A stretch of DNA of 64,000 bases from Paraburkholderia sp. BCC1886 (GCF_900996245.1 NZ_CAAJGK010000052.1:124001-188000), one strand, 5' to 3'. Counted from the first letter of the stretch, positions 8,623 through 17,492 are shown. Translations and numbers: made by a program. The notes: generated by a model not told the origin, from the sequence alone.

Positions 8623-9267
8623 CTAACGCCACGCGTCGACGATGATCCGCTTCAGCACATGCAGCTTGCGATGCAGAAAATGCTCCGCGCCCGGAATCAC
8701 GATCACCGGCAATTCCTGCGGCCGCGCCCAGTCGTAGACGGATTGAATGGGCACCGTGTCGTCGGTCTCGCCGTGAATCACGAGTGTGTTTTCCGGCACC
8801 GGCGCGACTTCCCAGCGGCTCGCCGCGGTGCCGACCAGCACCATCCGCTCTATCCCCCTGCCTTCGTCGCGCAACTTCGCGGCCACGTGCGAGAGCACGA
8901 ACGTGCCGAACGAAAAACCCGCCAGCACCAGCGGCAATTCGCCCTGCCCGGTTTCCGCGCGCATATGGTCGAGCACGGCGCGCAGGTCGTCGCGCTCGCC
9001 GATACCGGCGTCGTGCTCGCCTTGCGTTTCACCGACACCGCGAAAGTTCGAGCGATACGTCACGTAGTTCAACTGCACGAGCGTGCGGGCGAGCGTCTGC
9101 GCGACCTTGTTGTCCATCGTGCCGCCGAACAGCGGATGCGGATGCGCAACCAGCGCAATACCGCGCGGCGCGGCGCCGTGTTCGCGCACGTCGTCGGGCA
9201 GATCCAGCGCGACTTCGATCTTGCCGACCGGGCCGTCGATCAGATACTTCTTCGTGTGTACGTTCAT
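8623..9267 (-). CDS. Alpha/beta hydrolase, YghX/CocE-like small hydrolase
   Basis: Cytoplasmic alpha/beta hydrolase of 214 aa. It has the strand-loop AHPHPLFGGTMDNK near residue 40, the nucleophile elbow GFSFG, an acid strand (VIHGETDDTVP) and a catalytic histidine in GAEHFLHRKL near the C-terminus, so the triad looks complete. Proteins of this subgroup are common next to ferredoxin genes in Burkholderia; the substrate is unknown. It is the last gene of a long leftward run and begins 17 bp after the ferredoxin stop. The ATG at 9267 precedes the conserved N-terminus, while the longer open frame is Arg-rich shadow sequence. Confidence 0.88.
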   Translation of the reverse strand: MNVHTKKYLIDGPVGKIEVALDLPDDVREHGAAPRGIALVAHPHPLFGGTMDNKVAQTLARTLVQLNYVTYRSNFRGVGETQGEHDAGIGERDDLRAVLDHMRAETGQGELPLVLAGFSFGTFVLSHVAAKLRDEGRGIERMVLVGTAASRWEVAPVPENTLVIHGETDDTVPIQSVYDWARPQELPVIVIPGAEHFLHRKLHVLKRIIVDAWR

Positions 9268-9284
9268 TGGGAGAGACTTATCGT

Positions 9285-9605
9285 TCAATCGATCTTCAGG
9301 CGCTCGACGATCTTGCCGTTGGCCAGATGCGAATCGACGATCTCGTCGATGTCGCTCTCGTCGACATACGTGTACCAGACCCCTTCCGGATACACGACGA
9401 GCGCGGGTCCGAGTTCGCATCGGTCGAGGCAACCCGCCTTGTTGATGCGCACCTGACCGGGGCCGGCGAGACCCAGTTTCTTGACACGCTTTTTAGCGTG
9501 CTCCTGCATTTCCTGTGCGTTGCAGTTCGCGCAACTCGGGCGCGTGGCCTCGGCGTCGCGCTGATTCAGGCAGAAGAAGACGTGGTACTTGTAGAAGGCG
9601 TCCAT
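9285..9605 (-). CDS. Thioredoxin-like [2Fe-2S] ferredoxin
   Basis: 106-residue ferredoxin with the thioredoxin-like fold, as in Aquifex/Azotobacter-type [2Fe-2S] proteins. Likely cluster ligands are the first cysteine in HVFFCLNQR and the pair in GCLDRCELGP; additional cysteines occur in SCANC. The C-terminal half (PALVVYPEGVWYTYVDESD) is the conserved family core. Start at 9605 (MDAFYKYHVFFC) is chosen because the fold begins there. Partner enzymes cannot be told from context; it lies between a VanZ-type membrane gene and a small hydrolase on the same strand. Confidence 0.9.
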   Translation of the reverse strand: MDAFYKYHVFFCLNQRDAEATRPSCANCNAQEMQEHAKKRVKKLGLAGPGQVRINKAGCLDRCELGPALVVYPEGVWYTYVDESDIDEIVDSHLANGKIVERLKID

Positions 9606-9755
9606 GATGTCCGGGGGCAAGACTGCTAGTGCGGGGAATGGCGCGGCAGCCGTAGCCACGCGCCTGTTGTGACATTCGTGCGGTGGATTATAGCCAGCGA
9701 GGCTACCGGCCGCCGTCCGCGGAATGCTTGCACGGCGCGTGCCCAGGCGTCGCCC

Positions 9756-10919
9756 TCACGCATGCCGCCGGCTCATCCGCCGCTTGAGCCACGCCTGCTC
9801 GACCACGTACGCGAGCCACACCAGCGCCGCATACGGCCAGCTCCATGCGAGCCAGTGCGCCAGCCCGTTGAAGTGCAGATAGCGGCCCTGCCGCCAGTCG
9901 GCCAGCACGGCATCGAAATACGGATTCACCGGCAGCAGATTGACGAACACGAGCGCGATCGTCAGCGCGCCGGCCGCGAGAAGCGCGCGCGTGCGGCGCC
10001 GCCAGCGCAGCGCGAGCAACGCCGCCGCCGTTCCGCCGAGCAAACCGACCAGTGCGCCCGGCGTGGCCCAGAAAAACGCCAGGCCCGCCTGCGATTGCAG
10101 AAACGTCGCGCCCACTTTCACGCACAAGGTCGTGACGAGGAACACCATCAACAACCTCACGCGTGGCGCGTGATCGCGCACCGGCAGCGACGCCAGCGAC
10201 AGCGCGGCAAACAGATTCAACGTGGTGATCAGCACTTCCCAGACATCGTCGGGCAACCTGGCGGCGACCAGCGCGGGCCACGCGCCGACGTGCCATGCCG
10301 ATGGCGTCCACGCCAGCAGAGCATCCTGAGTGGTCGAATCGAAGCGCAACCACAGCGCGCGCGGCCAGTTGCCGAGACCGAACAGCCGCGGCGCCGGATA
10401 CATCGTCGCGAACGGCCATGCGGCCACGAGACAGGCGAGCGCCGCGCGGTCGCGCTCGAACCACATCAGCCGCAAGCGTCGCAACAAGCCGCGGTCGAGC
10501 AGCGCGCCGGTTGCGGGCGACATGATCGCCGCACCCAGCAGCGCACCGAGCGCATTGGCGGCCAGATCGAGATTCGACGCGACGCGAGTGGGCAGATAAG
10601 TTTGCACGGCTTCCATCACGCCCGACAGCAGTCCGCCCAGCAGCAGCGCCGCCGCGACGGCCAGCGCGCCACGCCAGCGCGGATAGACCGCAAGCACCAG
10701 CAGCGCGCCGAACGGCATGTAGCCGAGCACATTGGTGACGACGTCGAACGCCGTCAGATACTGCGGCATGGGATCGGACAGATACGCGAACGGCGTAAGG
10801 CCGAGCGAGCGCCAGCCGGAAAACGGATACCACGACCCGTAGACGATCAGCGCGGTGTACAGCAGTAATGCCTGACGCGCGAGCGCCGATGGGCGGCGCA
10901 GCCAGGGTCTTTCGCTCAT
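9756..10919 (-). CDS. VanZ-like multi-pass membrane protein
   Basis: A 387-residue inner-membrane protein with about nine hydrophobic segments. The first 150 residues form a VanZ-like domain (ALIVYGSWYPFSGW, then NVLGYMPFGALLVLA and GVMEAVQTYLPTRVASNLD, the typical VanZ acidic and arginine signatures). The remaining 230 residues are extra membrane helices not found in the shortest VanZ proteins. The function of VanZ in non-resistant bacteria is unknown, and no glycopeptide-resistance genes are nearby, so resistance should not be inferred. ATG at 10919 is chosen for the MSERPWLRRPS start. It follows the lipoprotein gene by 31 bp. Confidence 0.85.
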   Translation of the reverse strand: MSERPWLRRPSALARQALLLYTALIVYGSWYPFSGWRSLGLTPFAYLSDPMPQYLTAFDVVTNVLGYMPFGALLVLAVYPRWRGALAVAAALLLGGLLSGVMEAVQTYLPTRVASNLDLAANALGALLGAAIMSPATGALLDRGLLRRLRLMWFERDRAALACLVAAWPFATMYPAPRLFGLGNWPRALWLRFDSTTQDALLAWTPSAWHVGAWPALVAARLPDDVWEVLITTLNLFAALSLASLPVRDHAPRVRLLMVFLVTTLCVKVGATFLQSQAGLAFFWATPGALVGLLGGTAAALLALRWRRRTRALLAAGALTIALVFVNLLPVNPYFDAVLADWRQGRYLHFNGLAHWLAWSWPYAALVWLAYVVEQAWLKRRMSRRHA

Positions 10920-10950
10920 GCAGCGCTCCGGGGTTTGCGCTGCGCGCCGG

Positions 10951-11577
10951 TCATTGCGCGGCGACCAGCGCCTGCACGCCGAGCCACGCGCCGATCTGCC
11001 CGACGAGGTCGTCGCTGGCAGCGGCGAGCGCTTGCGCGCCGCCGGCGGCATCGGCCGAGCTTGCCGGCGCCCGCGCAATGAAGGTGCGCTGGCCGAGCAC
11101 CTTGCCGTTCTGCGTGAGTGTGGCGCGTGCGGTCACCGCGGCGTGACTTTCAGACTGGCTGTCGAAAACCTGTTCGAACTCGCTCAGATCGACTTTCAGC
11201 AGCGGCGCACTCACGCCGTCGGCGCCGGTCAGGACGGCGCCGCGCGAACTCAACGCATTGCGCAGACGCTGGGTCAGCAATTGCGACGGCGTCATCGTCC
11301 AGTGGCTGTTGGCGTAGGCGGCGATCTGCTGCGCGTCGGCGTAACTCAGCCGATAGACCAGCTTGTCGGACTCGAGCGTCGCGGGCGCGCTCACGTCGAG
11401 CACCTTCACCGTCGGCCCGCTGCCTGCGGATGCCGCCGGGTTCGGCGGCCCGAAGTCGTAGCGGATGTCCGAGATCGCCGCCGGCGTGCCGGCGCAGCCC
11501 GCAGCGAGCACGCCGAACGCGATGAGCACCGCCAGCGCGGCACTCGAGGACATCAATCGGTGGGTCAAGCGTGACAT
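10951..11577 (-). CDS. ABC-transport auxiliary lipoprotein (PqiC/YmbA type)
   Basis: Outer-membrane-type lipoprotein partner of an MCE lipid transporter. Signal peptide with lipobox LAAGC (lipidated C28), followed by the PqiC-like ABC-type transport auxiliary domain, recognisable in VLDVSAPATLESDKLVYRLS and the later SPLL-like region around VSAPLLKVDLSEFEQVFDS. 208 aa is the normal size. It is downstream of the MCE protein, ATPase and permease on the same strand with short gaps, completing a four-component system. Confidence 0.88.
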   Translation of the reverse strand: MSRLTHRLMSSSAALAVLIAFGVLAAGCAGTPAAISDIRYDFGPPNPAASAGSGPTVKVLDVSAPATLESDKLVYRLSYADAQQIAAYANSHWTMTPSQLLTQRLRNALSSRGAVLTGADGVSAPLLKVDLSEFEQVFDSQSESHAAVTARATLTQNGKVLGQRTFIARAPASSADAAGGAQALAAASDDLVGQIGAWLGVQALVAAQ

Positions 11578-11607
11578 GACAATCTTCCTTTCTTCAAACC
11601 TGCGAAA

Positions 11608-12591
11608 TCATTGGGCAGCGTGCGCGGCGGGTGCGCCGGTGTGCGCGGCAGGCCACGTGAAACCGGCCTCGCCCGGTCCCGGCGGCGCTCCCGGCGCGCC
11701 GAACAACACACTGCGCGGATTGGTGCTGAACACGCCCGCGGCCCGATCCACCGACCGCGCGGCGGAGCGCACGTCGTCGGCGAGCGAATCGACGCGTGGC
11801 AGCGTGTCGTAACCCACTCGCGCGGACAATTCCTGCAACGAGCCGTTCATCGAAGTCAGCGCGTCGCCGGCCTGTTGAGCCGCCGTGCCGACCTTGTTCA
11901 GATTGGTTTCGAACGGACCGTCCGGGCGGTTCAGGTTGCCGATCAGCTGATTGGTCGACGCCAGCGTGCGATCCAGCTGATCGATCGTGCCCGGCAATTT
12001 GCCGGTGACCGGCGCCACCTGCTGCGTGAGGGTGGCGATACCATCCGCGGCTTTCTGGATGCTCGCCGCCGTGCCGTGCAGTTGCGCGACCATTTCAGGC
12101 GACAGCAGATTGTCAGCGTCTTCCGTGACCTTTTCGAGCTTGCGCAACAGCACGTCGCCGCGTTGCTGCAACTGGTCGAGCAGACCCGGGTGCATCGGCA
12201 ACTGCGCGACCTGGCTGGTCGACGACCCGAGCGGCGACGTGTCGCGACCCGTGTCGTCCAGTTGAATGAACGCGATGCCCGTGACGCCCTGGAAGCCGAG
12301 ACTGCCGTAAGTCGAATGCGTGATCGGCGCGTGCGTGTCGACCAGAATGCGGATCAGAATCTGCCCCGGATGCGCCGGGTCGAATTTGATCGACTGCACC
12401 TTGCCGACGTCGAGCCCGCGATAGCGCACGGCCGCGTCGGTGGACAGACCGGTCACGTTGGTGCGCGCAATCAGATCGTACGGCACGCGCACCGAACGGT
12501 CGACGTTGAACAAAAATGCCGCCACCGCGATCGCCGCCAGCAGAACGACCGTGAAGAGCCCGGCCCAGAAGGCGTGTGATTTGTTTTCCAT
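11608..12591 (-). CDS. MlaD/MCE-domain lipid-transport protein
   Basis: Inner-membrane-anchored periplasmic substrate-binding subunit of an MCE transporter. One N-terminal helix (about residues 8-29) is followed by an MCE domain (about 38-115; VRYRGLDVGKVQSIKFDP and GVTGIAFIQLDD are characteristic) and a long helical tail (150-290) likely to form a needle-like bundle. The C-terminal 40 residues are Pro/Gly/Ala-rich. Compared with E. coli MlaD (183 aa), 327 aa is longer and resembles Mce4/PqiB-type or Burkholderia homologues. Gene order permease-ATPase-MCE-lipoprotein supports the function. Confidence 0.92.
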   Translation of the reverse strand: MENKSHAFWAGLFTVVLLAAIAVAAFLFNVDRSVRVPYDLIARTNVTGLSTDAAVRYRGLDVGKVQSIKFDPAHPGQILIRILVDTHAPITHSTYGSLGFQGVTGIAFIQLDDTGRDTSPLGSSTSQVAQLPMHPGLLDQLQQRGDVLLRKLEKVTEDADNLLSPEMVAQLHGTAASIQKAADGIATLTQQVAPVTGKLPGTIDQLDRTLASTNQLIGNLNRPDGPFETNLNKVGTAAQQAGDALTSMNGSLQELSARVGYDTLPRVDSLADDVRSAARSVDRAAGVFSTNPRSVLFGAPGAPPGPGEAGFTWPAAHTGAPAAHAAQ

Positions 12592-12607
12592 TGTCAGGTT
12601 CCCTGGT

Positions 12608-13486
12608 TCACAGCGGCAATTCGGACGACGCCGATTCGAGCGCGGCGCGCGGCAGCTTCGCGCGGCGCTCCGGCGGCAGCGCCTGCAGCGCCCGGCGCCC
12701 GCGCAGCCCGAGGAAATATTCGCGGATGAACGGATGATCGACGCCCGCCGCCTCTTCGACCGGCGCGGCGACCAGCACGCGGCGATCGGCCAGCACGGCG
12801 ACGCGCGACGACAGCGCGATCATCGTGTCCAGATCGTGCGTGACCATCACCACGGTCAGTCCCAGCGCGCGATGCAGCGCGGAAATCAGTTCGACGAATT
12901 CGTCGGAGGCCTGCGGGTCGAGCCCGGCGGTCGGTTCGTCCAGAAACAGCAATTCGGGTTCGAGCGCGATGGCGCGCGCAATGCCGACCCGCTTGATCAT
13001 GCCGCCCGACAGCGCCGACGGCATCTTCGACGCATGCTTGCACGGCAGGCCGACCATCTCCAGCTTGAGCATGACGATGTCGCGCAACAGGTCTTCGGGC
13101 ACCTTGCCGAGTTCGCGCACCGGCTGTGCGATGTTGTCGAACACCGACAGCGACGAGAACAGCGCGCCGCGCTGGAACAGCATGCCCGAGCGGCTGCGCA
13201 TCAGCAGCGCGGTGTCCGGCGAGATGGTCGCGAGGTCCTGGCCGAACAGCTTGATGGTGCCCGACGAAGGTTGCTCCAGACCGAGAATCTGCCGCACCAG
13301 CGTGGTCTTGCCCGAACCCGATCCGCCGACGATCGAGACGATCTCGCCGCGCCGCACTTCCAGGTTCAGATGCTGATGCACGATGTTGCGACCGTAGCGC
13401 TTGGTCACGTCGATCACTTCGATGACCGGTTCGGCAATCGCCGGCACCGGTTGGCCGCGCACGGCCTGGCTGAGTGGCGCGATCAT
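12608..13486 (-). CDS. MCE-transporter ATPase (MlaF-like)
   Basis: Cytoplasmic ATPase of the lipid transporter. Walker A GGSGSGKT (residues 54-61), signature LSGGMIKR (159-166; the GGM-x-KR form is specific to MlaF/Mce ATPases), Walker B LLFLDEP (179-185) and the switch histidine in VTHDLD are present. The ATG at 13486 overlaps the permease stop (ATGA), showing translational coupling. A C-terminal extension of about 40 Arg/Leu-rich residues is present, similar in place to the MlaF tail that contacts MlaB. Confidence 0.93.
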   Translation of the reverse strand: MIAPLSQAVRGQPVPAIAEPVIEVIDVTKRYGRNIVHQHLNLEVRRGEIVSIVGGSGSGKTTLVRQILGLEQPSSGTIKLFGQDLATISPDTALLMRSRSGMLFQRGALFSSLSVFDNIAQPVRELGKVPEDLLRDIVMLKLEMVGLPCKHASKMPSALSGGMIKRVGIARAIALEPELLFLDEPTAGLDPQASDEFVELISALHRALGLTVVMVTHDLDTMIALSSRVAVLADRRVLVAAPVEEAAGVDHPFIREYFLGLRGRRALQALPPERRAKLPRAALESASSELPL

Positions 13487-14616
13487 CCTAGCCCCACGTT
13501 CTGGAAAAGAATCGCGAACACTGCGTCCGCGAGAATCACGATGGTGATGGAACTCACGACCGAGGTCGTGGTGCCTTCGCCGAGACTTTGCGAGTTGGCC
13601 TTGATCCGGAAGCCGAAGTGGCAACCCACCAGGCCGATCAGCATGCCGAACGCCACGCCTTTACCCAGGCCGATCCACAAGTTCGCGACCGGCACGACGC
13701 TCGGCAGCGCGCGCGCGAAATAGCTCATGTCGATGCCTAGCACGATCTTCGCGGCCAGCGCGCCGCCCGTCAGCGCGATGATGTTGGTCCACATCACCAG
13801 CAGCGGCATGGCGACGCCGAGCGCGACCACGCGCGGCAAAATCAGTCGCAGACCATGTGGAATGCCCATCACGCGCATGGCGTCTAGCTCTTCGGTCACG
13901 CGCATCACGCCGATCTGCGCGGTGATCGCCGAACCCGAGCGGCCCGCGACCAGAATCGCCGAGAGCACAGGCCCGAGTTCGCGGATCACCGACAGTCCGA
14001 GAATATTCACGATGTACTGGTTCGCGCCGAACAGCCGCAACTGCTGCGCGGACAGATAGCTCAGCACGATGCCGATCAGGAACGCGACCAGCGCGGTGAT
14101 GGGCAGCGCCTTGGTGCCGGCGTTGTAGATGTTCGCGGAGATTTCGGTCCACGGCGTGCTGGCGGGACGGCGCACCAGCGACAGCAGATCGAGCACTACG
14201 CGCCCGAGCATGCCGATGCCGCCGTACAGATGCTCGAAAAACGAGAAGATGGCCAGACCCAGCCGCGTGAACGGATCGAACTTCACGACCGGCTCGGCGG
14301 TTTCGCGGGCATTGTCGAGCAGCGCGATGCGCTCGAAGATATCGCGCTGCGTGTCGTTGAGCGTCGTGTCGGGCGGCATCTTGTGGCCCCACACACGCCA
14401 CAGCGCCTGGCCGCCGACGTGATCCATCCGGTCGATGCGCGACAGGTCCCACTGCCGGATACCTTCGGCGCCGACCAGCGAGCGCAGCAACGGGATCACA
14501 TGACCGGTGGCGCGATCGCGTGCGAGCGCGAGCGCCGTCCACTGGCCCGAAAGCCGGACGATCTTGCCCTGGCTGCCGGCCGCGACTTCGAGGCCGGGCG
14601 GAGTGTCGTAGTTCAA
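13483..14616 (-). CDS. MlaE-family permease with N-terminal STAS-like domain
   Basis: Membrane permease of the MCE transporter. Residues 1-100 look like a STAS/MlaB-type domain (IVRLSGQWTALAL, WDLSRIDRMDHVGGQAL), and residues 130-377 are the MlaE permease with the family stretches NIYNAGTKALPITALVAFLIG, ELGPVLSAILVAGRSGSA and AQIGVMRVTEELDAM. Fusion of the STAS domain replaces the separate MlaB subunit of E. coli. It is the first gene of the leftward transporter unit; upstream is 184 bp to divergent birA. Confidence 0.92.
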   Translation of the reverse strand: MNYDTPPGLEVAAGSQGKIVRLSGQWTALALARDRATGHVIPLLRSLVGAEGIRQWDLSRIDRMDHVGGQALWRVWGHKMPPDTTLNDTQRDIFERIALLDNARETAEPVVKFDPFTRLGLAIFSFFEHLYGGIGMLGRVVLDLLSLVRRPASTPWTEISANIYNAGTKALPITALVAFLIGIVLSYLSAQQLRLFGANQYIVNILGLSVIRELGPVLSAILVAGRSGSAITAQIGVMRVTEELDAMRVMGIPHGLRLILPRVVALGVAMPLLVMWTNIIALTGGALAAKIVLGIDMSYFARALPSVVPVANLWIGLGKGVAFGMLIGLVGCHFGFRIKANSQSLGEGTTTSVVSSITIVILADAVFAILFQNVGLG

Positions 14617-14787
14617 GGATCGCGGAGTCTGGTTATCGGATTAGCGGCCATTGTATCGAAGGCGCGGCGGATCGATTGAGGTAGCGGGCGGCTGCGCTGG
14701 TTGGTCGCTTGCTGGTGGCTCGTCGGTGGCCCGTAGCTTGTCCGTCGTGGATCGCGGCTCGCGCCGCCCCCGCCCGCGCGCTGTCGC

Positions 14788-14793
14788 TACAAT
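14788..14793 (+). promoter_or_regulatory. Candidate -10 box of birA, implying a leaderless or near-leaderless mRNA
   Basis: TACAAT ends 7 bp before the birA ATG at 14801, so a transcript starting at the usual distance would begin at or next to the start codon. No Shine-Dalgarno sequence precedes the ATG, consistent with this. No clear -35 hexamer. Confidence 0.4.
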
Positions 14794-14800
14794 ACGCGGC

Positions 14801-15706
14801 ATGAACGCTTCCAAGACTCCCTCCGCAGCCGGCGCGTCCGGCGACTGGCGTATCGACCGCGAACGCGCGGTCGCCCTGTTCGGCCCGCACGCGCACGACT
14901 GGCCGATCGAAATCGTCGAGGAAACCGGCTCGACCAACGCCGACCTGATGGCCCGTGTCAAAGCACTGCCGCGCAAGGCCAATGCGCTGCAGCGGCCGAT
15001 CGTGCGGGTTGCGTATCTGCAAACCGCCGGGCGCGGCCGGCGCGGTCGGCCGTGGTATGCCGAGCCGGGCAATGCGCTGCTGTTTTCGGTCGCCTGCGTG
15101 CTGCCCCGTCCGCTCGAAGGCCTCGCGGGCTTGAGCCTCGCGGTGGGCGTCGCGCTGGTCGACGGCTTGCGCTCGCTGCCGGTGGCCGGACCCGGCCAGA
15201 TCGCGCTGAAGTGGCCCAACGACGTGCTGCTGGAAGGCGACAAGCTTGCCGGCATCCTGATCGAAACCGCATGGAGTACGGATGATGCAAGCGCGGTGGT
15301 CATCGGCATCGGTACCAACGTGAAGGGCGCGGACGAACTCGCCGCCAAAGTCGGCGCGTTGAATGCCGGCGTGCCGCCGCAGGCGCGCGGCACGCTGCCG
15401 ACCGCGCTGCAACGCGCACTGCCCAACGCCAATCTCACCGATACGCTAGCCGCCGAACTGAACGCACTCGAACCCGCGTTGCAGCGTTTCGGCGCGGATG
15501 GTTTCGCGTCGTTCCAGTCGCGCTGGAACGCAGTGCACGCATACGCGGGCCGTGAAGTCGTGCTGCTCGAGCAAGGCGAGGAGCAGGCGCGCGGCATTGC
15601 GGCTGGCGTCGACGAGCGCGGTCAGTTGCTGCTCGATACCGCGAGCGGCCGCCAGGTCATCGCCACCGGCGACGTGTCGCTGCGCCTCGCCGACGGTGTT
15701 GCATGA
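14801..15706 (+). CDS. birA: Biotin--[acetyl-CoA-carboxylase] ligase BirA (monofunctional)
   Basis: Activates biotin and attaches it to biotin carboxyl carrier proteins. The catalytic loop GRGRRGR (residues 77-83) and the KWPND motif (137-141) are present, with the C-terminal SH3-like domain near residues 255-300. There is no N-terminal winged-helix DNA-binding domain, so this is a group I ligase and not the biotin operon repressor. 301 aa is normal for this group. The stop overlaps the coaX start (ATGA). Confidence 0.95.
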   Translation: MNASKTPSAAGASGDWRIDRERAVALFGPHAHDWPIEIVEETGSTNADLMARVKALPRKANALQRPIVRVAYLQTAGRGRRGRPWYAEPGNALLFSVACVLPRPLEGLAGLSLAVGVALVDGLRSLPVAGPGQIALKWPNDVLLEGDKLAGILIETAWSTDDASAVVIGIGTNVKGADELAAKVGALNAGVPPQARGTLPTALQRALPNANLTDTLAAELNALEPALQRFGADGFASFQSRWNAVHAYAGREVVLLEQGEEQARGIAAGVDERGQLLLDTASGRQVIATGDVSLRLADGVA

Positions 15707-16581
15707 CGAACGGCGCACCGACTTTGCTGATCGATGCGGGCAACAGCCGCATCAAGTGGGCGATGGTGCAGGCGGATGGTACACAAAGCGCATCCGGCGC
15801 GTTCGGACACGGTGACGAAGATACCCGTCCCGAGTGGTCCGGGTTGCCCACGCCGGGCAGCGCGTGGTTGTCCAATGTCGCGGGTGGGCAGGCGACCGCG
15901 CGGGTTGAAGGGTTGCTTCGCGAGTCCTGGCCGGATCGGCCGGACCTCCCGCTGACGACGATCCGCGCGCGGTCACGACAATGCGGCGTAACCAATTCCT
16001 ACAGCCAGCCGCAGGCGCTCGGCAGCGACCGCTGGGCCGGGATGATCGGCGCACACGCGGCGTTTCCCGGCGAACATCTGCTGATCGCCACGTTCGGCAC
16101 CGCCACCACGCTCGAAGCATTGCGAGCGGACGGCTGCTTCGTCGGCGGATTGATCGCGCCTGGCTGGACCTTGATGATGCGTTCGCTCGGCGAGCATACG
16201 GCGCAATTGCCGACGCTCGACGCCAGCGCCGCCCGCGGTTTGCTCGAAACGGATGCGGTGCCCACTCGCGTGAGTGCAACCGCGTCGGCTGCGCACTCGA
16301 CCGAAGCACCGCGCCGCGGTCCATTTTTCGCGACCGACACGCCGCGTTCGTTGTCTGCGGGTTGCACGCTGGCGCAAGCCGGGCTGATCGAGCGGATGTG
16401 GCGCGATCTGCAGGACGAATGGCAAGTCACCGTGCGACTCGTGGTGAGCGGCGGTGCAGTGAACGAAGTGACAAGCGCGCTGAAAGTGCCGCATACTCGC
16501 CACGATTCGCTCGTGCTGTCCGGCCTGGCGCTGATTGCCGCCGACGGTGGATCCGAAGCCGCGTCCGCGGCGCCCGAATGA
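15703..16581 (+). CDS. coaX: Type III pantothenate kinase CoaX
   Basis: Catalyses the first step of coenzyme A synthesis, pantothenate to 4'-phosphopantothenate, using the ASKHA fold of the CoaX family, which is not inhibited by CoA. The N-terminal phosphate loop DAGNSRIKW (residues 11-19), the central GSDRWAGMIGAH motif and FGTATTLEA, and the SGG motif near 250 are visible. Residues about 185-205 (SATASAAHSTEAPRRGP) form a family-variable loop. Translationally coupled to birA by a 4-bp overlap, a pairing conserved in betaproteobacteria. Confidence 0.94.
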   Translation: MTNGAPTLLIDAGNSRIKWAMVQADGTQSASGAFGHGDEDTRPEWSGLPTPGSAWLSNVAGGQATARVEGLLRESWPDRPDLPLTTIRARSRQCGVTNSYSQPQALGSDRWAGMIGAHAAFPGEHLLIATFGTATTLEALRADGCFVGGLIAPGWTLMMRSLGEHTAQLPTLDASAARGLLETDAVPTRVSATASAAHSTEAPRRGPFFATDTPRSLSAGCTLAQAGLIERMWRDLQDEWQVTVRLVVSGGAVNEVTSALKVPHTRHDSLVLSGLALIAADGGSEAASAAPE

Positions 16582-16627
16582 CGGCCATGGAAACATGGCG
16601 GCTTAACTTCTCGACTGGAAAAGCACC

Positions 16628-16867
16628 ATGTTGCGCTGGCTGATCGCCATCCTGTTTCTTGCCAACCTGCTGGCATTCGTCGCGGTGCGCGGCGTTTTCG
16701 GTCCGACACCCACTGCCGGTGGCCGCGAGCCGAATCATCTGGCCCGGCAGATTCAGCCGGAATCGCTGAAGGTGCAGCCGGTCAGTCTCGCCGAGGCGGC
16801 CGATCAGGCCGTGGTGGGCGGCCCCGCACCGGCGGCGCCGGTGGCGGCATCGGAGTTGGCGCAGTAA
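16628..16867 (+). CDS. Small single-pass membrane protein
   Basis: 79-residue product with one N-terminal membrane helix (about residues 3-22) and a Pro/Ala-rich periplasmic or cytoplasmic tail. It follows coaX by 46 bp and is probably the last gene of the birA-coaX unit. In related genomes a SPOR-type or hypothetical membrane gene occupies this place, but I see no SPOR domain here. Function unknown. Convergent rfaE2 ends 13 bp downstream. Confidence 0.7.
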   Translation: MLRWLIAILFLANLLAFVAVRGVFGPTPTAGGREPNHLARQIQPESLKVQPVSLAEAADQAVVGGPAPAAPVAASELAQ

Positions 16868-16880
16868 GCTTGGCGAGACT

Positions 16881-17363
16881 TCACCCGTGGGCGCGAACCT
16901 TTTTCAGTAGCGCCGTCGTCGAGCGCTCATGCTCGAACGGAATCGCCAGCGCCCGGCCGCCCCACCCTCGCACCACCGCCGACTCGGGCAACGCGTCCAT
17001 GTCGTAGTCGCCGCCCTTCACCAACACGTCCGGGCGTAACGCCGTGATCAGATCCACGGGCGTTTTCTCGCTGAAACACACCACGTAGTCGACGCTCTCC
17101 AGCGCGGCGAGCAATGCCATCCGGTCTGCTTCGTTGTTGATCGGACGATCGTCGCCTTTGCCGAGCAGACGCACCGAAGCGTCGCTATTGACGCCGACGA
17201 TCAGACAGGCGCCTTGCGCGCGCGCATCCGCGAGATAAGTGACATGCCCGCGATGCAGGATGTCGAACACGCCATTGGTGAAGACCACCGGCGCGGTAAG
17301 CGCCGCGCGTCGCGCCACGAGTGCTTCGCGAGTCAGGATCTTGCGTTCGAAAGTAGCAGCCAT
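16881..17363 (-). CDS. rfaE2: D-glycero-beta-D-manno-heptose 1-phosphate adenylyltransferase
   Basis: Cytidylyltransferase-fold enzyme that makes ADP-heptose for the lipopolysaccharide inner core (equivalent to the C-terminal half of E. coli HldE). The nucleotide-binding TNGVFDILHRGH motif with HxGH (residues 29-40), GVNSDASVRLLGKGDDRPIN and the later VKGGDYDMDALPES are diagnostic. 160 aa is the usual length for the stand-alone form, so the kinase half is expected elsewhere in the genome. The ATG at 17363 gives the conserved N-terminus. Confidence 0.95.
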   Translation of the reverse strand: MAATFERKILTREALVARRAALTAPVVFTNGVFDILHRGHVTYLADARAQGACLIVGVNSDASVRLLGKGDDRPINNEADRMALLAALESVDYVVCFSEKTPVDLITALRPDVLVKGGDYDMDALPESAVVRGWGGRALAIPFEHERSTTALLKKVRAHG

Positions 17364-17424
17364 GATGAATTCGGAGTGAACAGGAAAGAGCCGCCACGAT
17401 ACACGCGTGCGCGGCATTCAATGC

Positions 17425-17462
17425 AAAACGGCCCCGCCGACTTTCGCCCGCGGGGCCGTTTT
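17425..17462. terminator. Rho-independent terminator
   Basis: Perfect 12-bp stem AAAACGGCCCCG / CGGGGCCGTTTT with a 14-base loop, flanked by A and T runs. It ends the ferritin-like gene on the minus strand and separates it from rfaE2. Confidence 0.85.
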
Positions 17463-17492
17463 GACCAGCTTTGACTACATCAAATCATGGCA

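Noticed and set aside
9756..10919. VanZ gene as a sign of glycopeptide resistance
   Set aside because: No vanHAX genes in view; VanZ-like membrane proteins are common in bacteria without resistance.
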